Positions 44,041 through 55,175 of a DNA stretch of 64,000 nucleotides are shown one piece after another; position 1 is the first letter of the stretch; each line of letters starts with the position of its first letter. The position numbers and the translations under genes are program-made. The stretch lies in NCBI GenBank assembly GCA_034401135.1, contig JAWZSP010000009.1, forward strand, positions 1,922,001 through 1,986,000, written 5' to 3'. The notes beneath the pieces were generated by a model. The model searched no databases. It saw only the letters and a program-made list of their open reading frames with translations, and was not told the DNA's origin. This DNA comes from Volutella citrinella (lineage: Eukaryota > Ascomycota > Sordariomycetes > Hypocreales > Nectriaceae).

Positions 44041-46141
44041 GGCTGTTTTCTGTCGCTGGAAAAAAGGAATTGGAGGAGGTGATGCAGAAATAGAGGACCT
44101 ACAGGTGAATACGGGGAAAATGACGATGGACAGGATCCACTGTCGGGGACTGTTTCTTTGTATCACACGCGCCAAGCCAACAGAATGTCGTGCGGAGGCC
44201 CTGAATGAAACCAAGGAACCGAGAAACCAGCCTGTCAATGCGACGCCGCAGTGGGCGCAGCCGACGGAGATGATGCCACACGCGACCCCCCTCAGCCCCG
44301 GGAGCTCCCTTGCAGTCGACAGGATCAACTGTGGGCTGCTGGAGACCTTTGGGGGCCACAGGCGCTGCCCCGACATTAAGCTTACAGCTGTGTGGTCCTG
44401 CGCCTCGCCAGACCCTGGTTTTGAGACCTGCCAAGAGGCCGGGCTTGACTGTAGAGTGGATGCTTGTGGGTATCCATTATCAAACAAGTTGCGTTATCAA
44501 TCAGACGGCTCGTGCCGCTGAAAGGATTTGCTGTGCGACTGCTTGGTGCGTGATGCTGGCTGCCCTCTGCCTGTAGTAGCCGGACGAATCGTTCCGCCCC
44601 GCGATGTGATGCTTCCGTGTGATGCTGCGACATGAATCCACTCCACTCGGCCGACTGCGACCATCATCCACAGCCCTGCCCGACGTCACAGCCCGCCATG
44701 CGCCAAGCTTCCCTCAGTCAGACTGCCAATGCCCATCAGACGGCCCGCCTAACCAAACATTGGCTAAGGTCGATCTCCCAACCCCAGCAAACAAATCTGG
44801 TTTCCAGCACTCGGTCCCGAGGCATCAAGGCATACTCCGCAGATCCTTCAACCCAAGGGTCTCAAGAACCCTGCCTCCTCATGCGATACGTCATAATCAC
44901 ACTCGGCGGGCAGATGCTACGGGATCTCAGCTTCACGGTCCTCCAAACGAAGACCACTCTGGAGACACAACTCCCCTTCCCAGCCCAGACCATCAATAAC
45001 GCCGCTGTCAATCTCGCTTGTCGCATAATATCAACCTCTAAGGCTACTCAGCTCGCTTGCCAAGAAACGAAGCTGTCCACAAATGTCAGCGACTGCAAAC
45101 CTCTCAGCCCCAGCTCTGAAACTACCAAGACCGTGCTGCGGCGCCTACTCCACCCGAAAATTCCCATCTCATCCCGAGCGAGATGCGCGGAAACTCTTCC
45201 TTGTCGCCGGTTCTGCAGGTGCTCGCGTGCCAAGATGGGCCCCCAACTCCATTACTCCCGTCAACCCTGTTGAGCGTTGACCCCAGTTGCGGTTGTGGCA
45301 GTGGCCCTGGAGTAAGCGGCGGCCAATAGACCAATGCTGCCGCCATAATATCGAGCCCTATGGGGATCTAGGGCCCCAGTCTGTGATGCATCGCCCCTGG
45401 GTTTCAAGTCCTAGTTGGGTGTATGCTGCGACGTCCCGCCATCCCACGAGGCATTGTAGGCCTAGCACATTCTCCAACACGGTGATAGGCTGAGGGTACA
45501 CTCTCATTCTGCGAGTCATTCGCCCAAAGTGGCTCTATTCCGACGAAAACCAGAAGAGTCGCCAGTCTACGTGCAACATCCCCTTCTTGCACAGCTGCAT
45601 AGCCCCGTTGCAAGGCAATTTGACTCGGACCATATCACTCCGCTCCCGGTTGAACCTGGATCGTGCCACATGTAGTGAGAATCCTACCGTCCAAAGTAGG
45701 CTTAAGTCTGTTTCTTAAGTCTAGAGGGTCGTCGGACTTCGTTACAGAGCGTTAATGGCTCTCGCGACCGCCAAGATCGAGACATAGCGTCTCATCATCC
45801 AGCAATGATGCCTCAATCTCGGACCTTCATGCATAGCCTCCCACAGCCCGTTAAACCGGACCATCAGCTGCCCACTTGCGGCCCAGCTCATCATGCAGTG
45901 AGAATCCTGCTGGTTGATTGTCATTTTCAAAATGAGGTGCTCATGAAAATCTTCAAGCGTGATGATGAACCTGTTTTTCAGTATAAAACGACCGTCCATC
46001 CAGTATTAAGGGTAACATCCTCAGCAGCAGCAGCCCCAACTCGTTTTTAGAGACACGACACTCCCTTTTATGGCCAATTATCTTTATATACATCTATTGA
46101 CCCAATTTTGAGCTCAAAGCACCCACTTCTCTAAAGACACA
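44041..46141. other. long gene-poor region
   Basis: 2.1 kb between divergent genes with no supported coding region. Contains a short direct repeat (CTTAAGTCT, about 45700-45722). The right end is the promoter of the secreted protein at 46142. Confidence 0.5.
45982..45988 (+). promoter_or_regulatory. putative TATA box of the secreted protein at 46142
   Basis: TATAAAA located 154 bp before the start codon, followed by a pyrimidine/A-rich leader. Position fits a fungal TATA promoter; not tested. Confidence 0.45.
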
Positions 46142-46871
46142 ATGGTCGCCCTCCACTCTCTTCTGAGTCTCGCCGCTCTCGGCACTGTCATGGCAGTTGC
46201 CCTTCCTCCCATCACTCCTCACAACCCCGGCGGTGTCTTGCCTTGCCACCATCTGCGAGAGACCCGCCTGGTAAAGGGCGGAAACCCTCATCAGAACTAC
46301 AAATATGTTCAGATGACGGTGCGTATCATCAACCTCCAAACTCGACAATCACATACTGACTCCGCCACAGGACGTCAAGAACTGCGGCGACAACACTGGC
46401 TGTGAGATCGCCAGCACTGAAGTCGAGGGCAAGTCGACGGAATGGAGCGGCGGCATCTCCGGCGGTGGCTGGATCAGTGGTGGCTACGCCGTCACCAAAT
46501 ACAAGGAGACTGGCCAGGTGGGTAACTGCCAGGGCAGTTCGCTGGAGAAGATCTGCGTGTGGTATCGGTTCGCCCATACGGCCTACACGGTGCAGAACTA
46601 CATCAAGCAGTGCAGCTACATGCCGGACCACATGTGGATGAAGGAGGGCCCTGCCTATGTCATTGCGGCGCCCAACGACAAGGTCGGCCATGGCTACGTC
46701 TGCGGCGTCGGCAACCAGTGCACATCCCAGCAAGGGCTGTACTTTTGGACAGACTACGGCAAGCCTCCCGTTGGCGGACCGCAGCAGTTCCCTTTTACGA
46801 CCAAGCAGGAGGTGGATCAGCTCAAGCCGCCTTCATCGTCACAGGAGTTCCCCTGGGGCACTCCTCCCTAG
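46142..46871 (+). CDS. secreted protein of unknown function
   Basis: Two exons, 46142-46318 and 46371-46871, with a 52-nt intron (GTGCGT...CAG) in phase 0, give 225 residues. The signal peptide is LLSLAALGTVMAVA. The mature part is rich in Gly and aromatic residues and contains seven cysteines: CHHL near the start, CGDNTGC, GNCQG, KICVWYRFAHTAYTV, KQCSY, then YVCGVGNQC. The pairing suggests three or four disulfides in a compact extracellular fold. I do not recognise the family. The TATA box, short leader and small size suit a highly expressed secreted or effector-type protein, but no activity can be claimed. Confidence 0.78.
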
Positions 46872-48175
46872 ATATATCATAGTCATAACGCGCTATTTCA
46901 AGGCATTAGGGCTTTTAGATGATATAGATAGAAGTTCCCTAGCCGACTCCCGCTTACTGTACAAACCAATTGCTTGTTCAATTCACAATCGAAGTTTCAC
47001 TTGCCAACCCCCCTGAGCCGCATGTGATCCACGATGTCCAGTGACCTGTCCACTCAGTGTCAGAGTACCGAGAAGCTTCTTCAACTATGGCGGCGTAGAA
47101 GCGCACAGTAGCAGGGTGATACAACAGACAAGGGTGTCGCAACATGAAGCCCAGGCCAGCTCTTACATAGGTTTGGGCATACGGCAGATTCATGTCTTGG
47201 CGAGGGTCTTTCCTTCGTGTGGTTGCGCATGCTGTGGCACTGACAGGGACACTAGCGAATACGTATTGTCCATGTATGCGGTGCTTAGACAACCGTCCCG
47301 GATGCCCCGGCCCGCTCGGGCGAATATGTGTTTCTCCATGCACGAGACAGCCAGTAGATACGTCACACAACTCCAAAGTTTGCGTAGTCATTCCCGCAGC
47401 AATGCCGCCACCAGCATCTGGCGATCAAATACCAAATAGGAACTATACGAGCCTCACCGACTGCTGACTGGCAGAGCCGCAGTTTTGCCTCTGCCGATCC
47501 CAGGCCACCACTCGGTGGTCGGCCACTGGATAGGCGGTGTGGCCCTGCGATAGACTCGAATTTTCCATTCTCATCCAAGACACGACATGCTGCCAAGCTC
47601 AGTTGCTGACAACCTCAGCCATTGACTGCAGAAAACACGTATCTCCAGGACTCAGCTCCGTGGCAGTGCGCTTAACCATGACTAACTACATGTGCAGAGA
47701 GCCGATGATTGGGTCTGCGACCAGTTCTATGTCTAAGACACGCCACTCGCTATGATCAGTATCACCGCACCATTCAAAGGCAACTCAGGGGCATTGGCTG
47801 TATTTCGACCGATGACAACATAAGCCGCAGGCTTACCCAAGCAAGCCAAGCAAAAAACCAAAGCTAGTGGGCCATTCAATCGAGATCGCATTGGAATGAT
47901 TACTGAGAGTTTTGGGTAGAGCAACTGTCGATCCCTTGGCGGTTGAGTAGCCCGTCATTGGCAACGAATAACGATTTCTAATGTGTAACAGAGCACTCAG
48001 CACACGTGGAGAATAAACGAGAAACATTGTGTTCATGTACCTCCTGAGAATACATATAAAGGGTCCGTTCCCTCACCTTCCTTGGACTTGACACCACTCA
48101 CATCTGCATTCTCATCTCAACAGCCCAATAACAATATTCAATATTCCAACATCTTACTCTGCAACGCGTTGCAAT
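46872..48175. other. intergenic region
   Basis: 1.3 kb without a supported gene between two small secreted protein genes. Ends in a TATA promoter and a C/A-rich leader. Confidence 0.5.
48055..48060 (+). promoter_or_regulatory. putative TATA box of the small secreted protein at 48176
   Basis: TATAAA 116 bp before the ATG, followed by a C/A/T-rich leader. Typical spacing for a fungal TATA promoter. Confidence 0.5.
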
Positions 48176-48649
48176 ATGCAATTTTCATCAGTTCTGCTCT
48201 TGGCCGTGGCCTCCCTTGGTGTCACCGCAGCTCAACCTGGAGCAGTCGATTCCAATCTCCAGAAGCGAGAGTGCTTCCGCTCGGGCATCAAATACGGGGA
48301 CCAACGCGACGAGGCCTTCAACAAGGTCCGCGATGCTTGCAAGGGCCCCTTCCAGGGCACTTACAAGAAGGACGAAGTCAGAAAGAGGTGCTACAACCTC
48401 GGGGGTGGCAAGAGCGTGAAGCTTGAGGTCGGCCTCAAGGGCAGCAATGCCGGGAATACGCGCTACATCGGCGAGAATGAGTGCTATGGTGGCCTGAAGA
48501 AGCAGGTCGCTCATTGTGACCGAGGCGGGAAGAAGACGTACGGCAACTGGTACTACCGGTAGGTTTAGCCTTCACTAGGGCCGTCACGGCATCCTTGTGG
48601 GATATTTACTGACTTTGCCAGGGCTGATCCTAACGAGGGAGCATGCTAA
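48176..48649 (+). CDS. small cysteine-rich secreted protein with YRADPN C-terminal motif
   Basis: Two exons, 48176-48558 and 48622-48649, with a 63-nt intron (GTAGGT...CAG) in phase 2, give 136 residues. The tiny last exon adds ADPNEGAC before the stop, completing the motif NWYYRADPN. The signal peptide (VLLLAVASLGVTAA) is followed by a short pro-region ending in LQKR, a Kex2 site, just before the first mature residues ECFRSG. The mature chain holds six cysteines, with patterns RDACKG, KRCYNL, NECYGG, AHCDRG and the terminal AC. The RADPN-x-G-x-C ending is seen in other small secreted fungal proteins; their roles are mostly unknown. Six cysteines suggest three disulfides. Confidence 0.82.
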
Positions 48650-49257
48650 ATTGTTCTGGCCGGTGGATTAGAAGGCAGGTTCCAAGTGGTTGACTCGTGG
48701 CAAAGAATTCAAATTGTTACATGCGAAGGAATGTGAGCGCCACCCGCTAGTGGAGGAGATATTGCATTTATTGGTAGTTGGTTAGTCTGGACAGTATACA
48801 GACGACTTTCCCGAGTATCATTCGGCAAGCTTGATCTCGTACTGCATTTACTGTGACTTACAACTTATGGTCTCCAAGCAAGCACTTGTGAAGGCAGTTC
48901 TGGTCGCTTGCCCATGTTTCGCGCCGTGCAACAAATAGTTGGTAGCCACGTGTTTGGGCTACATCTGGTAGATACTTGCATCGGCATCGACTGTGCAGTG
49001 AGACAGTTGATATTGCAGTGGTACACTGATAGCTTTCATGAATGATCAATTATTAGGCTAGTGGAAGAAAAACGAAAAGCCAGAGGTTGTGGAGCGGGTT
49101 ATAAGACGGCGGTGATGGGGAAGCAACCCTCAGAAATGCGCTTCTCGAGACCAAAACTACATCGCAATCTTTCCTGTCCTCCCCATAGAGACCAAGTGAT
49201 CCGGGCTCAACACGCCGGCTCCCAGCATTTGACGTCAGATCCTTGCAGCGCAGCTGC
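48650..49257. other. intergenic region between convergent genes
   Basis: 3' flanks of the small secreted protein gene and of the hemerythrin-like gene. No feature found. Confidence 0.5.
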
Positions 49258-50173
49258 TCATGCAAACGGCAGCTCCTTGGGCTGGGAGTTGTAGTCGCAT
49301 CCCGCAAACCTCCACCAGTCCTTTCGCGTGCCCACAAACAACCACTGCAGCGCGATGCTCACCACCCGCGGGACGGGCGGGTAGTCCTTCCACACGCCGC
49401 CATCAAACGTCTTGTCGTGGAAAATCATGGCGATGGGGAGAAAGTCGGTCTGTCCCATCCATATTAGCCAGAATCCAGAACGGGATGATGAAAGAAGCGT
49501 GCTGGACTCACCCGCCACTGTGACTGCTTGAAGCCGCGCATGCCAATCTCCTTGATCGCCTGCGTGTACCAGGCATCCCAGTCGCACTTGTCCTCGTACT
49601 GCGACAGGGCCATGAGCGTATCAATCTCGTGCTCGAGATGGGTGCACAGTGGGACCGCGAACTGGTCAATAAGCTGCACCAGCTTGGCGCCGTCATATGC
49701 CTCTGAGCCGTCGCGCAGCCGACCGACGTGCTCCTTGAAGACCTCGAACCCGTCATGGAACTGCTTGTGCTCGGCCACATTGGCGTCCATCAGCCCCGGC
49801 ACCTCCGCGAGCTTGTTGATGTCGGGGAACAGCTTCGTCTCCTCGTTGCCGTGGTGGTCGTCGAGGCCAGCCGCCCAGCAGAGGATGAAGTTGACAAAGT
49901 CGCTCTGGTCCTGTGCTGTACCTTGGGTTCCCACGTTGATTGCCTGGTTGTAGATGGCGTTGAGGCCGCGGATGAGTGAATTGTGACCCAGACACATCTC
50001 GGCCGCAATCCTCCGTGTGCCTGTCACCTTGACGTCGACCTGGGCTGGTTAGGCGCTGGCGATGAACCATTTCATCCTGCGGGGCTCATGGGGCGTACCT
50101 TTGCATCGGCTTTGGAGCTTGGGATTAGCTTAAAGGGCGAGTCCACCCATGAATGCGTCTGTGTTTGGCTCAT
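49258..50173 (-). CDS. hemerythrin-like (HHE) cation-binding domain protein
   Basis: Three exons, 50173-50099, 50039-49512 and 49449-49258, with introns of 59 and 62 nt, give 264 residues. The metal-ligand helices of the HHE family (PF01814) are recognisable: CLGHNSLIRGLN, GLDDHHGNEETKLFPDI, VAEHKQFHDGFEVF and VPLCTHLEHEIDTLM. Each supplies His or Glu/Asp side chains for a di-iron site. Fungal members of about this size are cytosolic and uncharacterised; oxygen, NO or iron handling is the usual guess. The last exon (TDFLPIAMIFHDKTFDGGVW onward) continues the domain. There is no signal peptide. Confidence 0.88.
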
Positions 50174-51043
50174 AGCGTCTGAGTATCAGTCAAGCGAAGA
50201 CTGATGACATCAGAAGCACCAGGTAAGGCTGCCGACCGGCGCCGTGGGATCGTCTTATAACCGCCCGTCATGGCTCCTGCATCAGCGACACGCCAGTGAC
50301 ACCACTTCTACAATTGCTTGCAAGTGTGTCGCGCCGTCTTACCCGTCAAGGCATCGTGTCTCACGCCGTGCATGTCTTGCCAATCAACCCTGTCTGATTC
50401 GTGCGATCGGCCACGTCGTCACCCACAATCTGACGCGCCCACCCTGAACCGTCACTAGCTCTGTCGCTCACCAAGCCATTGCCGTTTGGCATAAATTAGG
50501 CCAGAAGGAAGCAGACTGCCAAGCTACGTTTACGCTCGCTGAAGTCATCATTCCGTTCAGCAAAGAATGGTCGATCTTTGGCCGCCTCAGCGCAGGGTTC
50601 GACTCGAGCCGAGTCGGGCTCTCTCGCCCCCGGCAATCTAAAGACCCTGCGTCGATTCCAAAGTTCCATCCGCTACCCTTACCCGGCATAGAGGGTGAAT
50701 CACAGCCCTATATGTGCTTGCTCAAATGCTAGGCTTTAGGGATGGATTATTGATCGGCACGTGGCTGATTCCTCGGGACCGAAACGTGGGGGTGACGGCC
50801 GATGCGTTTGGGATCCTTTGGGTGCTAATTTTTGTTTGCGTGAATGCGACAAATGAATTCAAGTGGCGTAGGTATCTATCTCTTGCGAGTGGGGAATCTG
50901 TCATGAAAGTGCCGCCAGGTCGCAGATCGCCCTGTTATCGCATCGTATCCCCTCCAACGTCGTTTATGCCCATTAATCCATCGTCGTCGAGGCCTTTAAC
51001 CAGGCAGCCCCGACTGTACTTGTAAAAAGCCAACGGTTGGCCC
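50174..51043. other. intergenic region
   Basis: Promoter side of the hemerythrin-like gene and 3' flank of the small membrane protein gene. A phrase near 50595 looks like a tRNA T-loop but lacks the stem. No gene. Confidence 0.5.
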
Positions 51044-51346
51044 TCAGTTTCCTGCCGGCTCGTCTTTGCCCTCCCCCCTCCACCAGCGGAGGCCGGCCTG
51101 GATCCAGAACCAGGTCTCAATGGTGCCAAATATAGAGATGATGCCGATGACGACGATTCTCATGTTCTTGCTCAGCCCTAAGCTTTCGAAGCTAAACGAC
51201 GGGATCTCGGGTTCGGGCGTCGCGCTGTTCTTTTGGCGTAGGCGGACCGACCCGGCCAAGTTCCTCTGGGTGGTGCGCGGCGCTGATCGAAGGGCGCTGC
51301 TGGCGCGGGGCACGCGTTGGAGGCGGATGGCACTGGTTCGGATCAT
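51044..51346 (-). CDS. small single-pass membrane protein, probably mitochondrial
   Basis: 100 residues, intronless, from ATG 51346. The frame continues upstream only to a TTG, so this is the first ATG. The N-terminus is rich in Arg, Ser and Ala with no acidic residues (MIRTSAIRLQRVPRASS), typical of a mitochondrial presequence. A conserved-looking segment SFSFESLGLSKNMRIVVIG leads into one transmembrane helix (IVVIGIISIFGTIETWFWI), followed by GLRWW and a charged tail. Small proteins of this layout are found in the inner membrane as assembly factors or accessory subunits. No specific identity can be given. Confidence 0.65.
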   Translation of the reverse strand: MIRTSAIRLQRVPRASSALRSAPRTTQRNLAGSVRLRQKNSATPEPEIPSFSFESLGLSKNMRIVVIGIISIFGTIETWFWIQAGLRWWRGEGKDEPAGN

Positions 51347-51735
51347 TGGACCAGAGTCGAGGCGAAGCGAGGGTGAGGTGAAGTGAGCATACAAAGTGCG
51401 GAAATGTTTGGTGTGTCAGATGCAGCACCAAACAATGCACAGTCCCGACTACTTATAGCAGGCAGGCCAGGAGCGTGCGAGACATTGAAAACAGCGGCGG
51501 CATGGTCTGGTGCCTCGTTGAACAGCAGCAGCTAAGCTCAATGTGGTGTTTTACGAGTTTTACGACCCCAGGATCGTCCCTCAGTGACTCGGAGCGCTAA
51601 AATGGGGGGACCAACGCGGCGCATGCTGACTCCAACCCGACCGAACCCGATATTGTCCTGCAGCGCATCGACGTCTCGCTGCCAACGCCGCCCTGCGCAT
51701 CTCATTCTGTCAAACTATGGAACCTAAAGGACACA
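51347..51735. other. intergenic region
   Basis: Promoter of the small membrane protein gene and 3' flank of the F-box gene. Nothing else seen. Confidence 0.45.
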
Positions 51736-53076
51736 TCAGTCGCTGTTTCGGCGAAGCGGGAAGGCCAGGCTGCCGGGAAAAACACAGAAGGATGCTGCTT
51801 TGCAATGGAATGGGACTCACATAACCGCGTCGGCATAGGCTCCCTCCACCCAGCGCATCGCCTGCTCCAGCGTCTCGTCGTCGGTGATGGACATCTCGGA
51901 CGGCATGGCCGAGCTCAGAAACGTCATGGCCTTGCCCCGAAGAAAGCACTCCTGGATCTGGACGCGCCTCACATGGGGCAGCTCCCACACGAGCGGCAGC
52001 AGCTCCGGCCAGTTATCCCGACCGAGCACATTGACCCTGTCGAACTCGACCTCGGTCAGCGTGTCGCCATGTCGTCGCACCATCTCGGCCATGTCCCCAA
52101 ACGTCTCGGTCATGCCCACGAGCCTCAGCTCCGTGAGTTGCGGCACCGTCATCGCCGCCGCGAGCCGCGGGAGGCTGTCGCGGTAGAGCGTCCTGTTCCC
52201 GGGGGAGAATGACAGCTTGGACATGCGTGGGAAGCAGGCGAGCAGGTTGGTGAGCTCTCGCCTTGCCTTGAGGCGCTCCTCCTCAGCTCGCTCCGGGCCA
52301 TCGGCGTCCTCTGACACCAGAACGGCTTCGGCACCGAGGAACAGGCTCATGACGGGGTTGGTGTAGATGGACATGCTGGTGACGCCGTCCATCGTCGACT
52401 GCGCACACGCCGGGAGGGGGTGCCAGACGTCGCGGCGGAATATGGGATGGCCGCGCGACATGCGCCTCTGGGTTTCGATGTCGATGTCCACCGTGTCGAT
52501 GCGCATACCGGCCTGCGAGGCCGCGTTGAGGAAGTTGTGCAGGAGATACAGGCCGTAGCTGTGGTAGCCATCGGGTGCCGCGTACCACATGCCCGTGTCG
52601 GCCAAGGCGCCCGTCCTCCTCCGCAGCTCCCACCATCCCCATGGCTGGTACCTGTCGGAGAGCACCAGCCGGTGGCAGTTGGGCAGGTTCGCCATCGCCT
52701 TCGTCAGGCACGGCCATGCTTGGTTGTGGAGGTACTCGGCTTGTTGGTCCAAGTATTCATCGAGTCCCTCGGGGACAGTGCTACTTGGAGTGCCGACGTC
52801 AGACCACACGTCTTGCGTCGTGGGTTGGTAGGTACACAGTCCCAGGCTCTTCAGTCCAAGCCGCAGGTACGGATCTTTGCTGATTTTGAGCAGCGTCTCG
52901 AGGCTGCGTCGCTCCAGAATGATGTATCGATACCTAAAGAAGCGGTGGCGGAAGGGCGCCATCAACCCCTCCTTGACTGTCTTGCATGTTTGCCTTAGGG
53001 CGAGTATGTCCCAGTTGGTCAAGTATGGAACCAAGAGCTGGATCAACTCGGTGGGCAGCGATGATAAGCTGGCCAT
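51736..53076 (-). CDS. F-box protein
   Basis: The main exon runs from ATG 53076 to 51821. A GTGAGT donor coincides with the end of the frame, and splicing 51820-51770 (51 nt) to a short exon 51769-51736 gives 429 residues ending LRRNSD. Unspliced, the protein stops at 51817 after DAVM (419 residues). The N-terminal F-box is clear: LSSLPTELIQLLVPYLTNWD, then LALRQTCKTV. The rest has leucine-rich, helix-strand stretches (LTNLLACFPRMSKLSFS, VPQLTELRLVGM, TLTEVEFDRVNVLG) resembling degenerate LRRs for substrate binding. F-box proteins recruit targets to SCF ubiquitin ligases. The in-frame extension upstream to 53208 is His-rich and not convincing. Confidence 0.8.
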
Positions 53077-53401
53077 AGTGTAGGGATTGATGTGTGGAAA
53101 GGATGGAGACTGGAGACTTGATGCCACGAGGACATGATGGTGATGGGGATGGTGAGGCAACACGGCGTATATAGAGCATGCGGGGAAAATACAGTGGGTG
53201 GGCATCATTTTCCCTTATCTGGCTATTCGTCAACACGGGTGGGGCAGCTTCACCCCAAGTCGACAAACTCCATCCCAACCCATCGCAGGGCGTTCACGAG
53301 GCATATCGCTGCCAACTATTCAATCTACCCCCGAGAGATGCCTACCACGTGCCTCCCAAGACCCCTCCGATAGTCTCGCCTCCCCGCTGGTCGCCTGGCA
53401 T
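53077..53401. other. intergenic region
   Basis: Promoter of the F-box gene and 3' flank of the P450 gene, both on the minus strand. No feature seen. Confidence 0.45.
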
Positions 53402-55175
53402 CTAAGCAGCAGACCAGTCCCGTGGCAAGAGGCCGTACTTCTCCATCAGCCGCGCATCGTTGCCCGGGTGCACAATCTTGGCCGCATTGTCCCGGATGAG
53501 CCGCTCGTGCCTTTCGCTCCGCACCGTGATTCGGAACGGGTACGCCTCGGGCTTGCTAATGGCGCCGGGCCCGACGCGCACCTGGGGCTCCACCTCATTC
53601 CCGTTGTCGTCGAGCGCCTTGCCAAAGTCGAAAACGGCCAGCGTCTGCGCCAGCGTCAGGAAGAGGCTCGACTCGGCGAATTGGCGGCCTGGGCAGACGC
53701 GGCGGCCGTAGCCAAAGGCGTAGTCGCGCGGGTCGGGCTCGTTGCACGGCGCGTCGTAGCGCTCCGGCTTGAAGGCCTCGGCGTCGTGGTACACGGCCGG
53801 GTCGCGCGTGAACCAGCGCACGTTGGCCAGCAGGATGGCGCCCTTGGGGATGAGGTAGCCGTCGTACATCTGGTCGTCGTCGCTCACGCGCGGCCCTCCC
53901 ATGACGGCAATGGGCTGCCAGCGCTGGCTCTCCTGCAGCACGCAGTCGAGGTACGGCAACTTGTCGCGGTCGTCTAGCTGCGGCAGCCGGTCGGTGCCCA
54001 CGACACGGTCAATCTCCTCCTGGGCCTTGCGCAGGACGTGCGGGTGCTTGATCAGCGCCAGGTACACAAAGCTCAGCGTCGCGACGGTCGTGTCGGCGCC
54101 GGCGCCGTAGAGCGTCCCCGCCGAGTACTTGATGTGGTCCTCCGTTTCGCTGCCCCTGCCGTTGTTCTTGGACGCCGAGATGGCGTTGGCCACGTACGAC
54201 GGCCGGTGGGCGTCTTCGGCCATGCGCTTCTTGACAAATTCAAACGGCAGCTCCATGGCCTCTTGCACCTCTGCGTTCCAGGCCTTGGCAATCTTCTTGA
54301 ATCCGGCGCCGGGCATCCAGTCCGGAACGTGCCTAAGGCGAGGCAAGAAGTCGACCATCCACCGTCCAGGGGCGATGGCGTAGCTCACGCAATCCATCAT
54401 GCGGTTGACGACTTGCAACACAGGGTCATTCTTCGTCCTGTCGAGGCTGTATCCGTACGTGAGGCTAATGATCATGGCGCCGGCTTGCCTGCGACGGTGT
54501 TAGCGGGGGTGGCAGCCGCCGGACAAGTCGTGATACGCACACTCGAAGATGGTCAAAGAGGCCCTGCGGATTATCCAGCATCTGCACCAGAGTGCGGCCA
54601 ACCTCTTGCGTCTGAAGGCCCCGCGTCGCATCGAGGGCCGCCTTTGTTCCGATCTCCTGGAGCATCAGCCTCCGGTGCATGCGGAGTGCCGGGTCGTCGT
54701 GTCTCTTGGCCGCAGTCATGACGCCGAGTCCCACCCTATCCAGGCTGTCAGCGCATCGACACATCCCAGCATACCACCAATCAAGGTAACAGAAGAGAGG
54801 AGTTATGGCCTACATATTCCAGGCAAACTCAAGATCCGGGCGCGACGAGTTCTTGGTCCCCCTCCTCTCCAGCAGCTCGACGGCAGCGTCGCGATCGTGG
54901 AGCACGACGACGGTCCTGCCCAACGCCGAAACGGAAGATATTGGCCCGTACAGCTGACGGTGCTTGCACCAGGTGATCCACTCTGGCTTCCCATCCATGG
55001 GGAGGTCGAGGATGTTGCCAAGCAGCGGCAGTGGCCGTGGACCAGGAGGCAATTTGGGGCCTTTGCTTCCTAGCGTCCATCTCCGGAGCGCCACGCACAG
55101 GGCGAGCACCGCGCAGATCTGGAGCAGCACGTAGGGAGACTCCATCATGCCAGTCACCAAGTTGGTGGGTGTCAT
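53402..55175 (-). CDS. cytochrome P450 monooxygenase (O-methylsterigmatocystin oxidoreductase-like)
   Basis: Three exons, 55175-54814, 54744-54541 and 54488-53402, with introns of 69 and 52 nt, give 550 residues. The start is ATG 55175; the frame continues upstream only to a TTG. An N-terminal membrane anchor (VLLQICAVLALCVAL) is followed by the proline hinge KLPPGPRPLPLLGN. The I-helix oxygen-activation motif AGADTT, the K-helix ExxR (ESQR), the PERY region (FKPERYD) and the haem loop FGYGRRVCPGR (Cys near residue 447) are all intact. The RRLMLQEIGTKAA and QAGAMIISLTYGY segments match the CYP64-like group of fungal P450s annotated as O-methylsterigmatocystin oxidoreductase. There is no polyketide or peptide synthase nearby, so the substrate is unknown and a detoxification role is equally possible. 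Confidence 0.92.

Noticed and set aside
43747..44487. Longer 246-codon version of the GPI-anchored protein
   Set aside because: The upstream extension destroys the signal peptide position and is not protein-like; the CCATGG at 44040 is the better start.
50585..50620. GGGTTCGACTCGAGCC, similar to a tRNA T-loop
   Set aside because: No matching T-stem, acceptor stem or A-box at the right distance.
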